This document shows positions 17,529 to 26,876 of a stretch of DNA of 64,000 bases, one piece after another (the stretch's first letter is position 1; each line of letters starts with the position of its first letter). The stretch spans positions 1,157,127 through 1,221,126 of the forward strand of contig JAHBTU010000003.1 of assembly GCA_019638455.1 (NCBI GenBank). The letters run 5' to 3'. The notes beneath the pieces are model-generated. The model was not told where the DNA came from. It saw only the letters and a list, made by a program, of their open reading frames with translations, and ran no database searches. A program made the position numbers and the translations under genes. Origin of the DNA: Saprospiraceae bacterium. Its GTDB lineage: Bacteria; Bacteroidota; Bacteroidia; Chitinophagales; Saprospiraceae.

Positions 17529-19050
17529 TTTTTATCACCTTCTTTGTCACGGATTGCCCGGCCTTTGTCAGCCGTATGAAATACAACCCGTCATCCAGTC
17601 TGCTGATGTCTATGCGGGACTCTGTGGTGTCGCGCATGGCCTGCATCAACTGCCCATGCACATTGAATACCTCTATCCTGTCCCATTTATCTATGCCTTC
17701 ACTTTGTATGTTAACCCAAGAAGAAGCGGGGTTGGGATACAGGGTCACGGTCTTGTCAGGCATGACGGGGAACGAAGCGCTTACCGGGTTGCAAAACAGC
17801 GTGTCTAAGCAGCCGTCTTTGCTGACCTTGATGAGCCAGCCCCAGTCCTTGGGTACAGGCTCGTAAGTGCGGCTGTACCCGCATACGACCAGGCTGCCGC
17901 TTGGCAGTTCCACAGCATCGTAATAGTAATTGGTGGAGCCGGTCTCGTAACTCCAAAACGCCGTATCCACCCGGCTCCAGAGTTGGTCGCCCTGACTGTC
18001 CAAGCGCACCATCCAGCCGGAAAAGGAATTGTACCACATCGGCACGGGAGGAATGGGATAGTGGACAGGTTTCAAACCTATGGCTAACCAACCGCCTTCG
18101 TTCAATTCAATCGCCTTGGTAAAATAGTTTATCGGAAAATCCGCCACACCAAATGTGTCATCCCTTATTATGTTGAAGTCCTCATCCCTGATGATAAATT
18201 TTGGCTGTTTGGATATTTCATTGTAAGTAGCATTGTACCAACCCCTTGCACTTGTGTATGCCCAATTACCATCTGGTGTCTTGAACATGCTGCCAGCACC
18301 CAATTCCTCCAACGACGGCTGGCTTTCCCATTGCCACTTCACGTTTCCAAGGCTGTCTAAGGCAAATATCTTGCTGGTGTTCTTGACTTGTGGCAAGGGT
18401 ACTCCCTGCACCGCAGTAGTTGTCGCACCAATGACATATTCGTTTTCATTCAGAACTAATACGCTATTAAATAAGGTTCGCCTGTTGGGTGTCGTGATTT
18501 TTTTTTCCCAGATTTTGTTTCCTTGGAAATCTGTTTTCATTATGAACGCGTTCAAGACAAAGTTGGAAGCGTCCGCCTTGTCTCCCAAGATCAGAAAACC
18601 ATCGCCCAATACTTTCACTTCTTTGTAAAAATCAGATTCCGAGGCTTGGTCATCGTATTCTTTCAGGAAAACCGGCGCCCCAGAATGGTCGAACCTTGCC
18701 AAATACCCGTTTTTTCTGTAAAAAACCTGCCCCACACCCACATACCCGCTCCCATCGCTCAGTTTGGCAAGGCTATTGGGGTACGCCACCGTGAAATCAT
18801 CGCCCAAACTGTCGTTGTAGATATGGTAATCAATCAAGTTGCCGCTCGTGTCAAAACGGGCGAGGAGCATGCCGAAGGCGAATTGCCCTTGTTCCAACGC
18901 TGTGCCATACACCGCCAATGTATCGCCTGACAGCTCAATGCTTTGGAACCCTGCCGCCCGTTCCCCGAGGTCGTAGGCGCGGCTAAAGCCCGGCTGGGCA
19001 GGGGCTGCGTATCCGATGCAAGCCAATATGAGTATCAATAAATATCTCAT
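17521..19050 (-). CDS. T9SS-secreted beta-propeller-like protein (duplicate a)
   Basis: 509 residues from ATG 19050 (signal peptide MRYLLILILACIGYAAPAQ). Same layout as the gene at 12444-13973: DSLGNVKWQWES-type repeats and a T9SS tail from YPNPASSWVNI to KKVIKRR. The region 17521 to about 18050 (the C-terminal third) is nearly the same as its partner, and 18060-18960 is diverged with only the fold-defining residues shared. This mosaic implies diversification or gene conversion of the exposed domain. The stop codon overlaps the left arm of R5. Confidence 0.82.
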   Translation of the reverse strand: MRYLLILILACIGYAAPAQPGFSRAYDLGERAAGFQSIELSGDTLAVYGTALEQGQFAFGMLLARFDTSGNLIDYHIYNDSLGDDFTVAYPNSLAKLSDGSGYVGVGQVFYRKNGYLARFDHSGAPVFLKEYDDQASESDFYKEVKVLGDGFLILGDKADASNFVLNAFIMKTDFQGNKIWEKKITTPNRRTLFNSVLVLNENEYVIGATTTAVQGVPLPQVKNTSKIFALDSLGNVKWQWESQPSLEELGAGSMFKTPDGNWAYTSARGWYNATYNEISKQPKFIIRDEDFNIIRDDTFGVADFPINYFTKAIELNEGGWLAIGLKPVHYPIPPVPMWYNSFSGWMVRLDSQGDQLWSRVDTAFWSYETGSTNYYYDAVELPSGSLVVCGYSRTYEPVPKDWGWLIKVSKDGCLDTLFCNPVSASFPVMPDKTVTLYPNPASSWVNIQSEGIDKWDRIEVFNVHGQLMQAMRDTTESRIDISRLDDGLYFIRLTKAGQSVTKKVIKRR

Positions 19051-19066
19051 GACAAAAAGCATAAAT

Positions 19067-19099
19067 GCCCGTCCGATGGCACCGGGCAACCGGACGGGC
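19067..19099 (-). terminator. Terminator-like hairpin between protease and propeller genes
   Basis: Stem GCCCGTCCG / CGGACGGGC, same position as the hairpin at 13990 but with one arm base changed (the stem is one pair shorter). Confidence 0.55.
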
Positions 19100-19114
19100 A
19101 GGTGACGAAAAAAC

Positions 19115-22100
19115 TTACTTGCTCAGGATGATTTTGCCGCTCTTCAGCACTTTGCCGTCGGCTGCCAAATGGTAGAAATACACCCCGGCAGGATTCCCGG
19201 CAGGATTCCAGGTGAACGTACCGGTGGATGTGAGGCCATGCTGTGCCTGTACCAATCTGCCGTTCACGTCGAAGATGCGGATGGAGGCCTCTTTCACTTC
19301 TCCGGGCAAGGAAATCGAGAAGCCCACAAAGTCCCTTGCCGGGTTGGGGCTTGCCCGCACCCATTCGGGCTGCCGCACCATGTCGGGCGGGCCGCCGCCT
19401 TCCAGAGAGCGCTCCTCGATGCTGCCCCCGCCCTTGACATATTCGGCAGGGAAATGCCCGCCATAAAGCGTCAGGATGCTCTTGGCCCAGCCCTCGGCAT
19501 AGCCGTCCACGCCGAGGTAGCCTTTGACGGACTGCAGGGTGGCCGCATCCAGTTCATAGAGCGGCTTGCCGTCCAAAAGGCCGATGATGGCCTGACAGTT
19601 GCCGATATCGGCCTGCCCGTCGCCCGCCAGTTGGTACTTGCCGATGGCACCGTTGAGCAGCGACAAGGCTGCCGGTGCGTTGCCCGAACCCAGGCGCTCA
19701 CCCGCCAGCCACAAGTCCCCTTCGAGGCTGCCCAGATGCGCCAGCCAGGCGCGTAGCGTGTCGGCGTGGAAACCGAGGGTGTCGTACAGTTCGTGGACGA
19801 CCACCAGGTAGGCATCCTCGTCCATCACCCGCCGGCGGTAGGCCATCTGTCGTGCGAGCTCCTCCGTCGGGTTTGTGGCATAACTTGATTGGGCGGCGAG
19901 GTACGCGCCCTTTTGCTGGTAGAAATCGGATTTGACCAGGGCGATCTCTTCCCTCGTCCTGCACGGCGGCTCGCAGTAGGTGACAGGGCAGGTGTTGGGC
20001 GGGGCCGGGATTTTTTGAATAATACCCTCGATCGTCAATGGCTCCTCGTTCTGCCCAAAGGGGTTGTAGAAATACTGGATCGGCGCGCCAAGGTTGGAAA
20101 AGTCAATGCCCGTGTAGGAAAAACGGTTGCCCGCCGCATTGTAGGTAATTTGACCTTGGTTGTCGATCTCCAACCCCTGCCTTGCCCTAATCCTTCCGTT
20201 CGGTACGAAGAAGTCCTTTTCAAGTACATCGAAGTTCTTGTTGCAGTCGTAGTAAAGCCCCCGGATGCCGTCCTGCGGCAACTGGGAGGCGTTCTGCTGG
20301 TTGGAGAGGTTGCCGATGGTCAGGCCATGGAAATTGTTGCGACGGATGGTCTTGTTGGCGATGCCCGTGTTGATACAGATGGTGCCAATGGTGGTCTCGG
20401 TTTTGCCGCTGCCGCCGATGAAATCGTTCTCCTCGCAGGTGAAGCCCGCCACGTCCGTCTCGAAGATCACGCCAACCTGGTCGCCTGTCGGGTCGGTGGA
20501 GGGCAACTGGCCGAGGCTGAAGTTGTTGAACAGGAGCGTGCCGCCTGTCACAGACTTGTTGCGGATGCCGACGAAGCACTTTTCAAAGTTCGCCTGCCGC
20601 ACCGTGTAGGGGCGGTTGGTGACGATGCGGGCGGTGTAGATGCCATAGCCAAGCCCGCTGAAACCGGAGAAGATGTAGGAACTCGGCGGGTAGGTGCTGC
20701 CCACGCCCGTGGCCGTGACGCTGAAGCCCGCGTCGTTGGCAAAGATGCCGTAGCCCCAGTCCGCGATGCTGCCGCCCGTTATCGCCCTTGCGTTGGTGTA
20801 GGAGCAACCCGACAGCCCGACGCCGTTCACGCCCGTCATGTGGACGAAGGCGTAGAACGGCTCGTCGTGCGGGTAGTCGTCCTCGGTCAGGAACGTGGTC
20901 GTTCCGAACGAGCCGAAGTAGTTGCGCGGCTGGCCCTGCTGCCCCGCCGGGGCGGAAAAAGGCCAGAAGTTCTGGTAGGGCGCAAACTCCACCCCGATCG
21001 GGCAGTTCTTGATGGTCGCCCCTGTGCAACTGATTTGACCGCCAGCCAGCGTGTAGGTGGGGCCGTACAGTTGGATGCCGACCTTTGCGTTCTCGATCAG
21101 CGATCCGGGCATGCACTCGATGCGGCCCTGTGCCCGCACCCCGTTTACCGCATACTGCGAGTTGGCGGGCGTGCTGCCCCACACCTTCACCCCCTGCCAG
21201 GTGTGGCCCCGGCAGCCCATGCCCGTCAGCGTGCCGTGCAGCACCAGCCTTGCGTTAGGCTTGACGACGAGGCGGCTCTGCTCGCCGAAGTGCACCGTCA
21301 CGCCGGCGCTGATGGTCAGGGTCGCGCCGCTTTCGACGACCAAATCGTTCTCGATGAGAAAATCCCCGTTGTTGGGCGTGTTGGCGGTCGTCCATGTGGT
21401 GTTCGCGGTGATGGTGTGGCCGACGAAATCGGGTGTGACGAGGCAGGCCTGGAGGATGGGAGAAATGGAGATGATTTGGCGCATGCGCTCGCCCTGGCCA
21501 GCGGTGTGGTGGGTCATGCATCCGGGAGGGTACACAACCGACATTATCAGATTAGTGTTGGGGTTGTAAGGCTCGCCACACGCGTCTATATCATTCCATA
21601 CATAATTGCAATTTGACAAGAATGAATTTATCTCTCCAAATCCGGGGTCGGCTGGGGTGTCCTCGACATAATCGCCACAAGTTGCCCCGTTTGATCCATT
21701 GGCACACTCAAGGCATTCTTGTTCTATGTCGTTTCCATTACAATCTTTTGCGTCTTCTTTGCCGTGAAAAGTATGCCACAGCCCCAAACAATGTCCCATT
21801 TCATGGGAGATAACCAAACTTCTTGAAAACACATACGTGCCTTGATTTCCGGGAAAGCCAACAGTTCTCGTGCCTTTAATCAAAAAAATATCCCCAGGAA
21901 TCCCATTTGCATAAGCATAGTCGGGCGCATTGTCTCCACCAATGACAATGTCTATGCCGTCAGAGTGCGGAAGGAAATACTGGCCAATATTGCAAAGGCT
22001 TTGAAGTCCGCTGTAACCGCTAAGTTCGGTACTGTTAATTGGGATGATTTCACAATCCCAAACAAAATATATGTTGTGGGGGGCAAAGGAACTTCCCATG

Positions 22101-22375
22101 AGATCTATTGATTCATATATTTGGGCAGGTGTTTGAGCACCCGCCCCATCATCATCTCCCAAAGAATGGACGTATATTTTGATAAAATAAGGCCCTCCTG
22201 TACTTTCTGGGTTGCTAAAGGCAGGAAGAGGTCCAATAGAGTTTGCATCTCCTGTCGTTTGGCAGAAAGAATCATTTTGGGCTTTGATGCTCTTGTTGCC
22301 TGCGAGCATCAAAAACAGAAAAGCCGAGAATAGGGCCCCCGTTCTCCTAATCGAGTTAAACTTGAAATTTTTCAT
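19115..22375 (-). CDS. T9SS-secreted M43-like metallopeptidase with beta-helix (duplicate a)
   Basis: 1086 residues, the near-copy of the protein at 14040-17312: signal peptide to NKSIKAQ, HEMGHCLGLWH at 191-201, beta-helix, helical region, and T9SS tail (SPNPARDFVGF to GKIILSK). The N-terminal 740 residues differ at only a handful of positions. A short block (RQGLEIDNQGQITYNAAGN...IIQKIPAPPNTCP) replaces the corresponding segment of the other copy and is four residues shorter. Followed by the propeller gene in the same unit. Confidence 0.88.
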   Translation of the reverse strand: MKNFKFNSIRRTGALFSAFLFLMLAGNKSIKAQNDSFCQTTGDANSIGPLPAFSNPESTGGPYFIKIYVHSLGDDDGAGAQTPAQIYESIDLMGSSFAPHNIYFVWDCEIIPINSTELSGYSGLQSLCNIGQYFLPHSDGIDIVIGGDNAPDYAYANGIPGDIFLIKGTRTVGFPGNQGTYVFSRSLVISHEMGHCLGLWHTFHGKEDAKDCNGNDIEQECLECANGSNGATCGDYVEDTPADPGFGEINSFLSNCNYVWNDIDACGEPYNPNTNLIMSVVYPPGCMTHHTAGQGERMRQIISISPILQACLVTPDFVGHTITANTTWTTANTPNNGDFLIENDLVVESGATLTISAGVTVHFGEQSRLVVKPNARLVLHGTLTGMGCRGHTWQGVKVWGSTPANSQYAVNGVRAQGRIECMPGSLIENAKVGIQLYGPTYTLAGGQISCTGATIKNCPIGVEFAPYQNFWPFSAPAGQQGQPRNYFGSFGTTTFLTEDDYPHDEPFYAFVHMTGVNGVGLSGCSYTNARAITGGSIADWGYGIFANDAGFSVTATGVGSTYPPSSYIFSGFSGLGYGIYTARIVTNRPYTVRQANFEKCFVGIRNKSVTGGTLLFNNFSLGQLPSTDPTGDQVGVIFETDVAGFTCEENDFIGGSGKTETTIGTICINTGIANKTIRRNNFHGLTIGNLSNQQNASQLPQDGIRGLYYDCNKNFDVLEKDFFVPNGRIRARQGLEIDNQGQITYNAAGNRFSYTGIDFSNLGAPIQYFYNPFGQNEEPLTIEGIIQKIPAPPNTCPVTYCEPPCRTREEIALVKSDFYQQKGAYLAAQSSYATNPTEELARQMAYRRRVMDEDAYLVVVHELYDTLGFHADTLRAWLAHLGSLEGDLWLAGERLGSGNAPAALSLLNGAIGKYQLAGDGQADIGNCQAIIGLLDGKPLYELDAATLQSVKGYLGVDGYAEGWAKSILTLYGGHFPAEYVKGGGSIEERSLEGGGPPDMVRQPEWVRASPNPARDFVGFSISLPGEVKEASIRIFDVNGRLVQAQHGLTSTGTFTWNPAGNPAGVYFYHLAADGKVLKSGKIILSK

Positions 22376-22522
22376 GCCGAAAATTTTTAAAAGCGTTAAG
22401 ATTTAGGTTAGGTGACAATCTTTGAGGATTGTCTGCTGGCGGTCTCCTCGGCAGGGAAGACCATGACACTTTGGTAAACCCGTTCATGCGCCTACAATTT
22501 TATGGTTTATTTTTCTTTTGTT
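22376..22522 (-). promoter_or_regulatory. Leader of the M43-like gene, second copy
   Basis: Same sequence as 17313-17459, with the hairpin arms GACAATC (22414) and GATTGTC (22427). It starts directly at the right arm of R6. Confidence 0.4.
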
Positions 22523-22592
22523 GGCGATAACGGGGGCATGGCTGCCCGTACCGACGCTTAGGAGGTATGGACAGCCATGCAGGGTTAGCAGA
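22523..22592 (-). repeat. Unit-boundary hairpin R6 (attC-like)
   Basis: Minus-strand left 9-mer TCTGCTAAC, right GTTATCGCC. Arms GCATGGCTGTCC / GGGCAGCCATGC, apex TACCTCCTAAGCGTCGGTA (TACC/GGTA replaces the TGCC/GGCA of R4, a compensated change). Left 9-mer pairs 7/9 with its unit start at R7 (GTTAGCACA). Confidence 0.8.
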
Positions 22593-22596
22593 TTCT

Positions 22597-23145
22597 TTAT
22601 TCCTTAAAAATTCGCCCCCAGAAGGCTCCTTCCGTAATCCAGATCGTGTCTGGCTGATGCCCTGCAAATGTCCAGAAAGAATCCCTAACTACCGTTGCCT
22701 GAAATTTGCCGCTGATGTCCCCTGTTTTGAGATTAAGTTCTGTGATGTCGAGGTAATTGTCGTCGTTCTGTTCAAAAACAGAGTAGTCGCCAGTTATGAC
22801 ATCGCCATCGGAAGTAAATACGGAGTAGGAAAGCGCGCACAACACATCTTTGGAAAGTGGCCATGTATAATTCAGGGTTTGTCTGCCCGTACTCATGGGG
22901 ACGTGGTTGAGGGTTAACTTACCACGAAGCGCGCCGTTCTCATTACGATGATACAAGTTTATGGCAATGCAAGAGTCTGGTTGGCAAAAGACATCGGTAA
23001 AAAACACCCCGGTCTTTCCTGTCCACGGCATGCCGTTTAGTTTGGCGGAACCTTCTCCATAAAACCCATGCTCGTCGAAAACGCTGTCTTTGCGGCAAGT
23101 GGTCGTGGACAACAAAAGCAAAAGAAAGAACAATGGCTTTTTCAT
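22597..23145 (-). CDS. Small lipoprotein, candidate protease partner or inhibitor
   Basis: 182 residues with a lipobox ending at Cys17 (LLSTTTC). The body is beta-rich (GSAKLNGMPWTGKTGVFF ... DISGKFQATVVRD), resembling the DUF6252-type lipoproteins of Bacteroidota in layout. Its ATG overlaps the TGA of the upstream metallopeptidase by 4 bp (23142-23145), so the two are translationally coupled. Secreted-protease/periplasmic-inhibitor pairs are known (SpeB-Spi type), and this is a possible analogue, which is inference. The stop lies just before R6. Confidence 0.7.
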   Translation of the reverse strand: MKKPLFFLLLLLSTTTCRKDSVFDEHGFYGEGSAKLNGMPWTGKTGVFFTDVFCQPDSCIAINLYHRNENGALRGKLTLNHVPMSTGRQTLNYTWPLSKDVLCALSYSVFTSDGDVITGDYSVFEQNDDNYLDITELNLKTGDISGKFQATVVRDSFWTFAGHQPDTIWITEGAFWGRIFKE

Positions 23146-25046
23146 GACTTGACGATTAGTTTATTGAAGAACATGTTGCCTATTTGCGCTCGAAGCGCGT
23201 ACGCCCCGGCGGGGAGCGATTTCAAGGAAAGCGTTTCTGTATGGGTGCCGGGGTTGTGCAGGTAGCGGCGCTCTTCGAGCAGCACACCCGTTAAGGAGAA
23301 GAGACGAATAAAAACAGGTACGTTATCCTCCTGCACCCCTACGGTCACTTGTATCAGGTCATCAGAAGGATTGGGGAAGGCCGCAAACACTTGTCCCGAA
23401 CTGTTTGGGGCATTCCCGTCAGAACGGAAGCAGACCACATTGTTTTCCTTGATTAAAACATTAAAGAATGCAAACACGGAATTGCCGGCCTGATTGGTCA
23501 CCCTCACGCGGAGGAATACGATGATGCCAGCCGCAAAATTGGTCGAGTACAATTCGATTTGGTAGTTTGCCCCAACCGGGTTGCCCCAGTTCACGCCGTC
23601 CGTGGAAATGTGCCATTCGTAGGTGAGGCTACCAATTGCCCCGGCCACACCAACGGAATAAATCTCTGAAAAAGGATGGCAGATAAAGTCCGAGCCTATG
23701 ATGTTGGCAGAGAACGGTATGACTGGGTCTGGGAAATAATCGGCAACTGTGCAGCCATTGCCGTCCCGTATCCACTGGGCGTTTTCGGAAACGCCCGTTA
23801 CCCCGGTGGCTCCCTTGTCGTTTATTTCGGGGTTGGAGTATCGGAGCAGGCGATTGTTGCCATCTTGGAGTTGGTGCATCATCGTACTGTAATTTTTCCA
23901 TCTGCACAACCAGCAAGGCCGATGCCCCCAGCCATGACCATGTTCAATCGCGCCGCCGTTGTCGCAGCCACCGCTTAGAAAAGTGGCACAGGTTTGATGC
24001 CTGCAGCCCACCACATGGCCCAGCTCGTGGCTGAATGTAAAATTGGCATTGAAACTGTCGCTCTCTACGATCATAAAAGAAAGACCGAACATCGGGTTGC
24101 CGAGGTTTGAGATAATTCCAGGGCCATTTGGGTTAGGGATAAATCCAGCCAACCCCAGAAAATCATTATAACCAGCATCAGTGATCAGGCAAACCACGTC
24201 TGCAAGGTCATCCTCCCGCCATTGGGCAACAACATTATCGGTCAGGAGGTCTTGCATATCCTGACCGATGTCGTTAGGGTCTTCGGCAAACCCTACCCAC
24301 TCTCTGAAATTTGCCCTAGCGACACAGACATCAGTCACTTGGCTATTTGCAAATGCCTGGTTGGTTTGGGAGATTCCCAAAGCGGCCATATCGTTTAGCC
24401 CAAGTACGCCAAAACGGTCTTCGGCGGCCTGTGTGTAAAGGAACAACACCCGAATGACGCATGCCTCGCCGGAGCGGGATGCGGCGGCCTGTTTTTGCGG
24501 CTTTGAGAAACCTTGTTCTTCAGGCAGTTCAAGGCATTCCGTCTTGTCGCCGAAGAAAGATGGGTTCACCCTGGCCATAACGCTGTATTCGCTGTTCAAC
24601 GCGAGTATCTCGAACCGCGCGTCGTCGGCAACGACATATCCGTATTTTCTGCCCTCGCGGGCTTCCAACATTATTTCACCGCTTTGGCATTTGCACCCGC
24701 AGGAATCACCCTCTACAAGAATCCCGTAGTAGTAATAGTTTTGGTCATCGACGTACCGGGATGTCTGTGGCGCAAATTGAAGGTTCTGGCACTCTTCTAA
24801 CTGGTACTCGTCTTCTGTAAGCAGAATTTGCAAATTCCCGCTTGCGTTCACACTGGTTGCCAGATTTTTGACCTTGATCAACTTGGCCGATGAAAATCGC
24901 CCAACATTGGAAAGTTTCCCGTACAAAATCGCTTCCTCTGCTGTCAAAATTGAGGTGTTGGGAAACCGTTCAATGAAATCTGTCTGGGCCTTTGTTGTGG
25001 CCGCAAAAAGGAGCAGCGCAAAAAAGAAAATTATCTTTTTCATCAT
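23142..25046 (-). CDS. T9SS-secreted reprolysin-like (M12-type) metallopeptidase
   Basis: 634 residues. The signal peptide ends at FAATTKAQ. Residues 20-195 look like a propeptide. The catalytic domain starts near VIRVLFLYTQAAEDRFG (197-213) and has HELGHVVGCRH at 340-350, preceded by SFMIVESDSFNANFTFS as in M12B relatives. An Ig-like domain follows at about 460-540 (LTYEWHISTDGVNWG), then a T9SS tail (FPNPSDDLIQV to NKLIVKS). First gene of the R7-R6 unit, coupled to the lipoprotein at 22597. Confidence 0.87.
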   Translation of the reverse strand: MMKKIIFFFALLLFAATTKAQTDFIERFPNTSILTAEEAILYGKLSNVGRFSSAKLIKVKNLATSVNASGNLQILLTEDEYQLEECQNLQFAPQTSRYVDDQNYYYYGILVEGDSCGCKCQSGEIMLEAREGRKYGYVVADDARFEILALNSEYSVMARVNPSFFGDKTECLELPEEQGFSKPQKQAAASRSGEACVIRVLFLYTQAAEDRFGVLGLNDMAALGISQTNQAFANSQVTDVCVARANFREWVGFAEDPNDIGQDMQDLLTDNVVAQWREDDLADVVCLITDAGYNDFLGLAGFIPNPNGPGIISNLGNPMFGLSFMIVESDSFNANFTFSHELGHVVGCRHQTCATFLSGGCDNGGAIEHGHGWGHRPCWLCRWKNYSTMMHQLQDGNNRLLRYSNPEINDKGATGVTGVSENAQWIRDGNGCTVADYFPDPVIPFSANIIGSDFICHPFSEIYSVGVAGAIGSLTYEWHISTDGVNWGNPVGANYQIELYSTNFAAGIIVFLRVRVTNQAGNSVFAFFNVLIKENNVVCFRSDGNAPNSSGQVFAAFPNPSDDLIQVTVGVQEDNVPVFIRLFSLTGVLLEERRYLHNPGTHTETLSLKSLPAGAYALRAQIGNMFFNKLIVKS

Positions 25047-25217
25047 CAGAGAAATTTATAGCCATACAGGCTGGTTAATCCCTCATTTTTTTAAGAGGTT
25101 TCGGGTGCCCTCCGCTATGCTTGCAAATTAGACTTGTCATATCCCAATTTCAGACGATTCTACCGGTTGCCATAAGTTGGCTCACTGTGTCTGGTTGGAT
25201 ATTTTTATCCTCTAATT

Positions 25218-25287
25218 TGTGCTAACGGGGGCATGGCTGCCCGTACCGACGTTTAGGCGGTATGGACAGCCATGCAGAGTTAGCATT
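25218..25287 (-). repeat. Unit-boundary hairpin R7 (attC-like)
   Basis: Minus-strand left 9-mer AATGCTAAC, right GTTAGCACA. Same arms as R6, apex TACCGCCTAAACGTCGGTA. Left 9-mer pairs 8/9 with its unit start at R8 (GTTAGCATC). Confidence 0.8.
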
Positions 25288-26761
25288 ATTTATGAATTTT
25301 TACGAATTTGGAAGCGTAAATTTTCGATCTTTCATATACCCTTAAAAAGTAAAAGCCGGATGAAAGGCCACTTATATCAATAAAGCCAGTCTTTGAATTC
25401 CTTTCTGTAAAGACAATATTGCCAATCAAATTGGTTATTTCAAAATAGGCATCATGAGCCAAATCCGTTTTGAAAAAAAGTTTGTCAGAAGCTGGCACGG
25501 GAAAAACGTCCAACTTTTCAGTAGGCTTAAAAATGGAATCGGTACTGAGAACAGCATCACCTTCTTGGTCTAAAAACATGAAGAAGCCCTCAAAGCCCTC
25601 AGTGGTATGATAATTTACGGTAAAACCGCAAATCACAATGTTTCCATTTTCCATGAAGTCTATACCTTTCGCTTCATAGTAATAATCGTTGCCATAGCGT
25701 TTGTAAAGCACTTCTTCTCCTTCTACTAATTTTTTAACGTAAATGTAACTTTTTGTAAAATCAGAAGGTGTTTCCGGCTCGGCACCGGCAAGGAATATGG
25801 CAGGGTGTGAGAGCGTTGGGTAAGTCGCCTCGACCCCTTCTGTCCCCCTGTCCGATGTGGCATAAGTATCATGATCTTCAAACACGATTTCTGCGTTTTC
25901 TACCTTGACCGTTTGAATTGTCGGTTTCACTAACGGTGGGAAGTTTCCATAATATCCGTCTCCAATGACTGCCATACGGTCATTCGTTATCTGCCGAACA
26001 ACGTACCCTCGCAAAGAATAGTCATTGTCCGAATTAAAAGGGTCGAAATAATTGGTGTTGCCTTTGTCCACTACATTCAGGTTGGTGTCTATTATTGCAC
26101 TGAGCGGGCTATTGTACCCAGTTACATAATAATACCCGCCTAAAAAAGCAAAATCCTTTAAATAGTGCAGTATTTCCAATTTTTGGGATTCTATACTGTC
26201 CATCCGCGTTACCTCCAACTGATGGTTGGGCCATACTTTTATCAAAGCATGGGATCTTGAGTTTTGACTATTGGTTGTAAAAAACGAAACAAAAAAAAGA
26301 CGCTCGCCATTGTCGGGGTCAATGATAGCATGGGTGGACTCGATGTTGTGGCCCTCCACTGGCAAATATTTCAAATCAAGGGTTTCTACGAAATCTAAGT
26401 CTTGGGTGAATTGTGTGTTTATCAGAAAAACAGAGTCGTTTCGTTCCCCGATAAACAGGAGGTTAGGATAAGAGACTGCCCCATCCTGGATATTTGGCAA
26501 TTTGGATACGGAATATTTGAGGTCAAAGGATGGGACAACAGGGTTTGTTATCATTTTTAACGAGCCGTCGTGCAAGTTAAAAGTGTGAAAACTATGCGTT
26601 ATTTGACCGCCCAAGCCAATAGATAACAGCGTTACGCTATTGTTATCGCTGAACATCATTCTCTTGTAATAATGGCTAATGTTCAAATCTGGCACGTGGA
26701 TGGTGTCTTGCGCAAAAGTACCGAAAGGGAGTAGTAGGGTGAGCAACAGAATTGATTTCAT
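25286..26761 (-). CDS. T9SS-secreted protein, propeller-like
   Basis: 491 residues. Signal peptide MKSILLLTLLLPFGTFAQ. The body contains repeated beta segments (TLLSIGLGGQITHSFHTFNL, NIVICGFTVNYHTTEGFEGFFMFLDQEGD) compatible with a degenerate propeller. The T9SS tail runs from FPVPASDKLFF to KFVKIHK (FPVP instead of FPNP). Second gene of the R8-R7 unit, about 115 bp after the lipoprotein gene. The stop codon touches R7. AT-richer than the duplicated units. Confidence 0.75.
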   Translation of the reverse strand: MKSILLLTLLLPFGTFAQDTIHVPDLNISHYYKRMMFSDNNSVTLLSIGLGGQITHSFHTFNLHDGSLKMITNPVVPSFDLKYSVSKLPNIQDGAVSYPNLLFIGERNDSVFLINTQFTQDLDFVETLDLKYLPVEGHNIESTHAIIDPDNGERLFFVSFFTTNSQNSRSHALIKVWPNHQLEVTRMDSIESQKLEILHYLKDFAFLGGYYYVTGYNSPLSAIIDTNLNVVDKGNTNYFDPFNSDNDYSLRGYVVRQITNDRMAVIGDGYYGNFPPLVKPTIQTVKVENAEIVFEDHDTYATSDRGTEGVEATYPTLSHPAIFLAGAEPETPSDFTKSYIYVKKLVEGEEVLYKRYGNDYYYEAKGIDFMENGNIVICGFTVNYHTTEGFEGFFMFLDQEGDAVLSTDSIFKPTEKLDVFPVPASDKLFFKTDLAHDAYFEITNLIGNIVFTERNSKTGFIDISGLSSGFYFLRVYERSKIYASKFVKIHK

Positions 26762-26876
26762 TGAAAAGCGAGGTTAAGGAGTGGCGAACACGCTCGGCTT
26801 GCGGTTAAAAGCCTACGATATCGCCACTCACTGATGAAAGTTGGAATCAGTCAGAATTGAAACCGAACAAGTTCCT

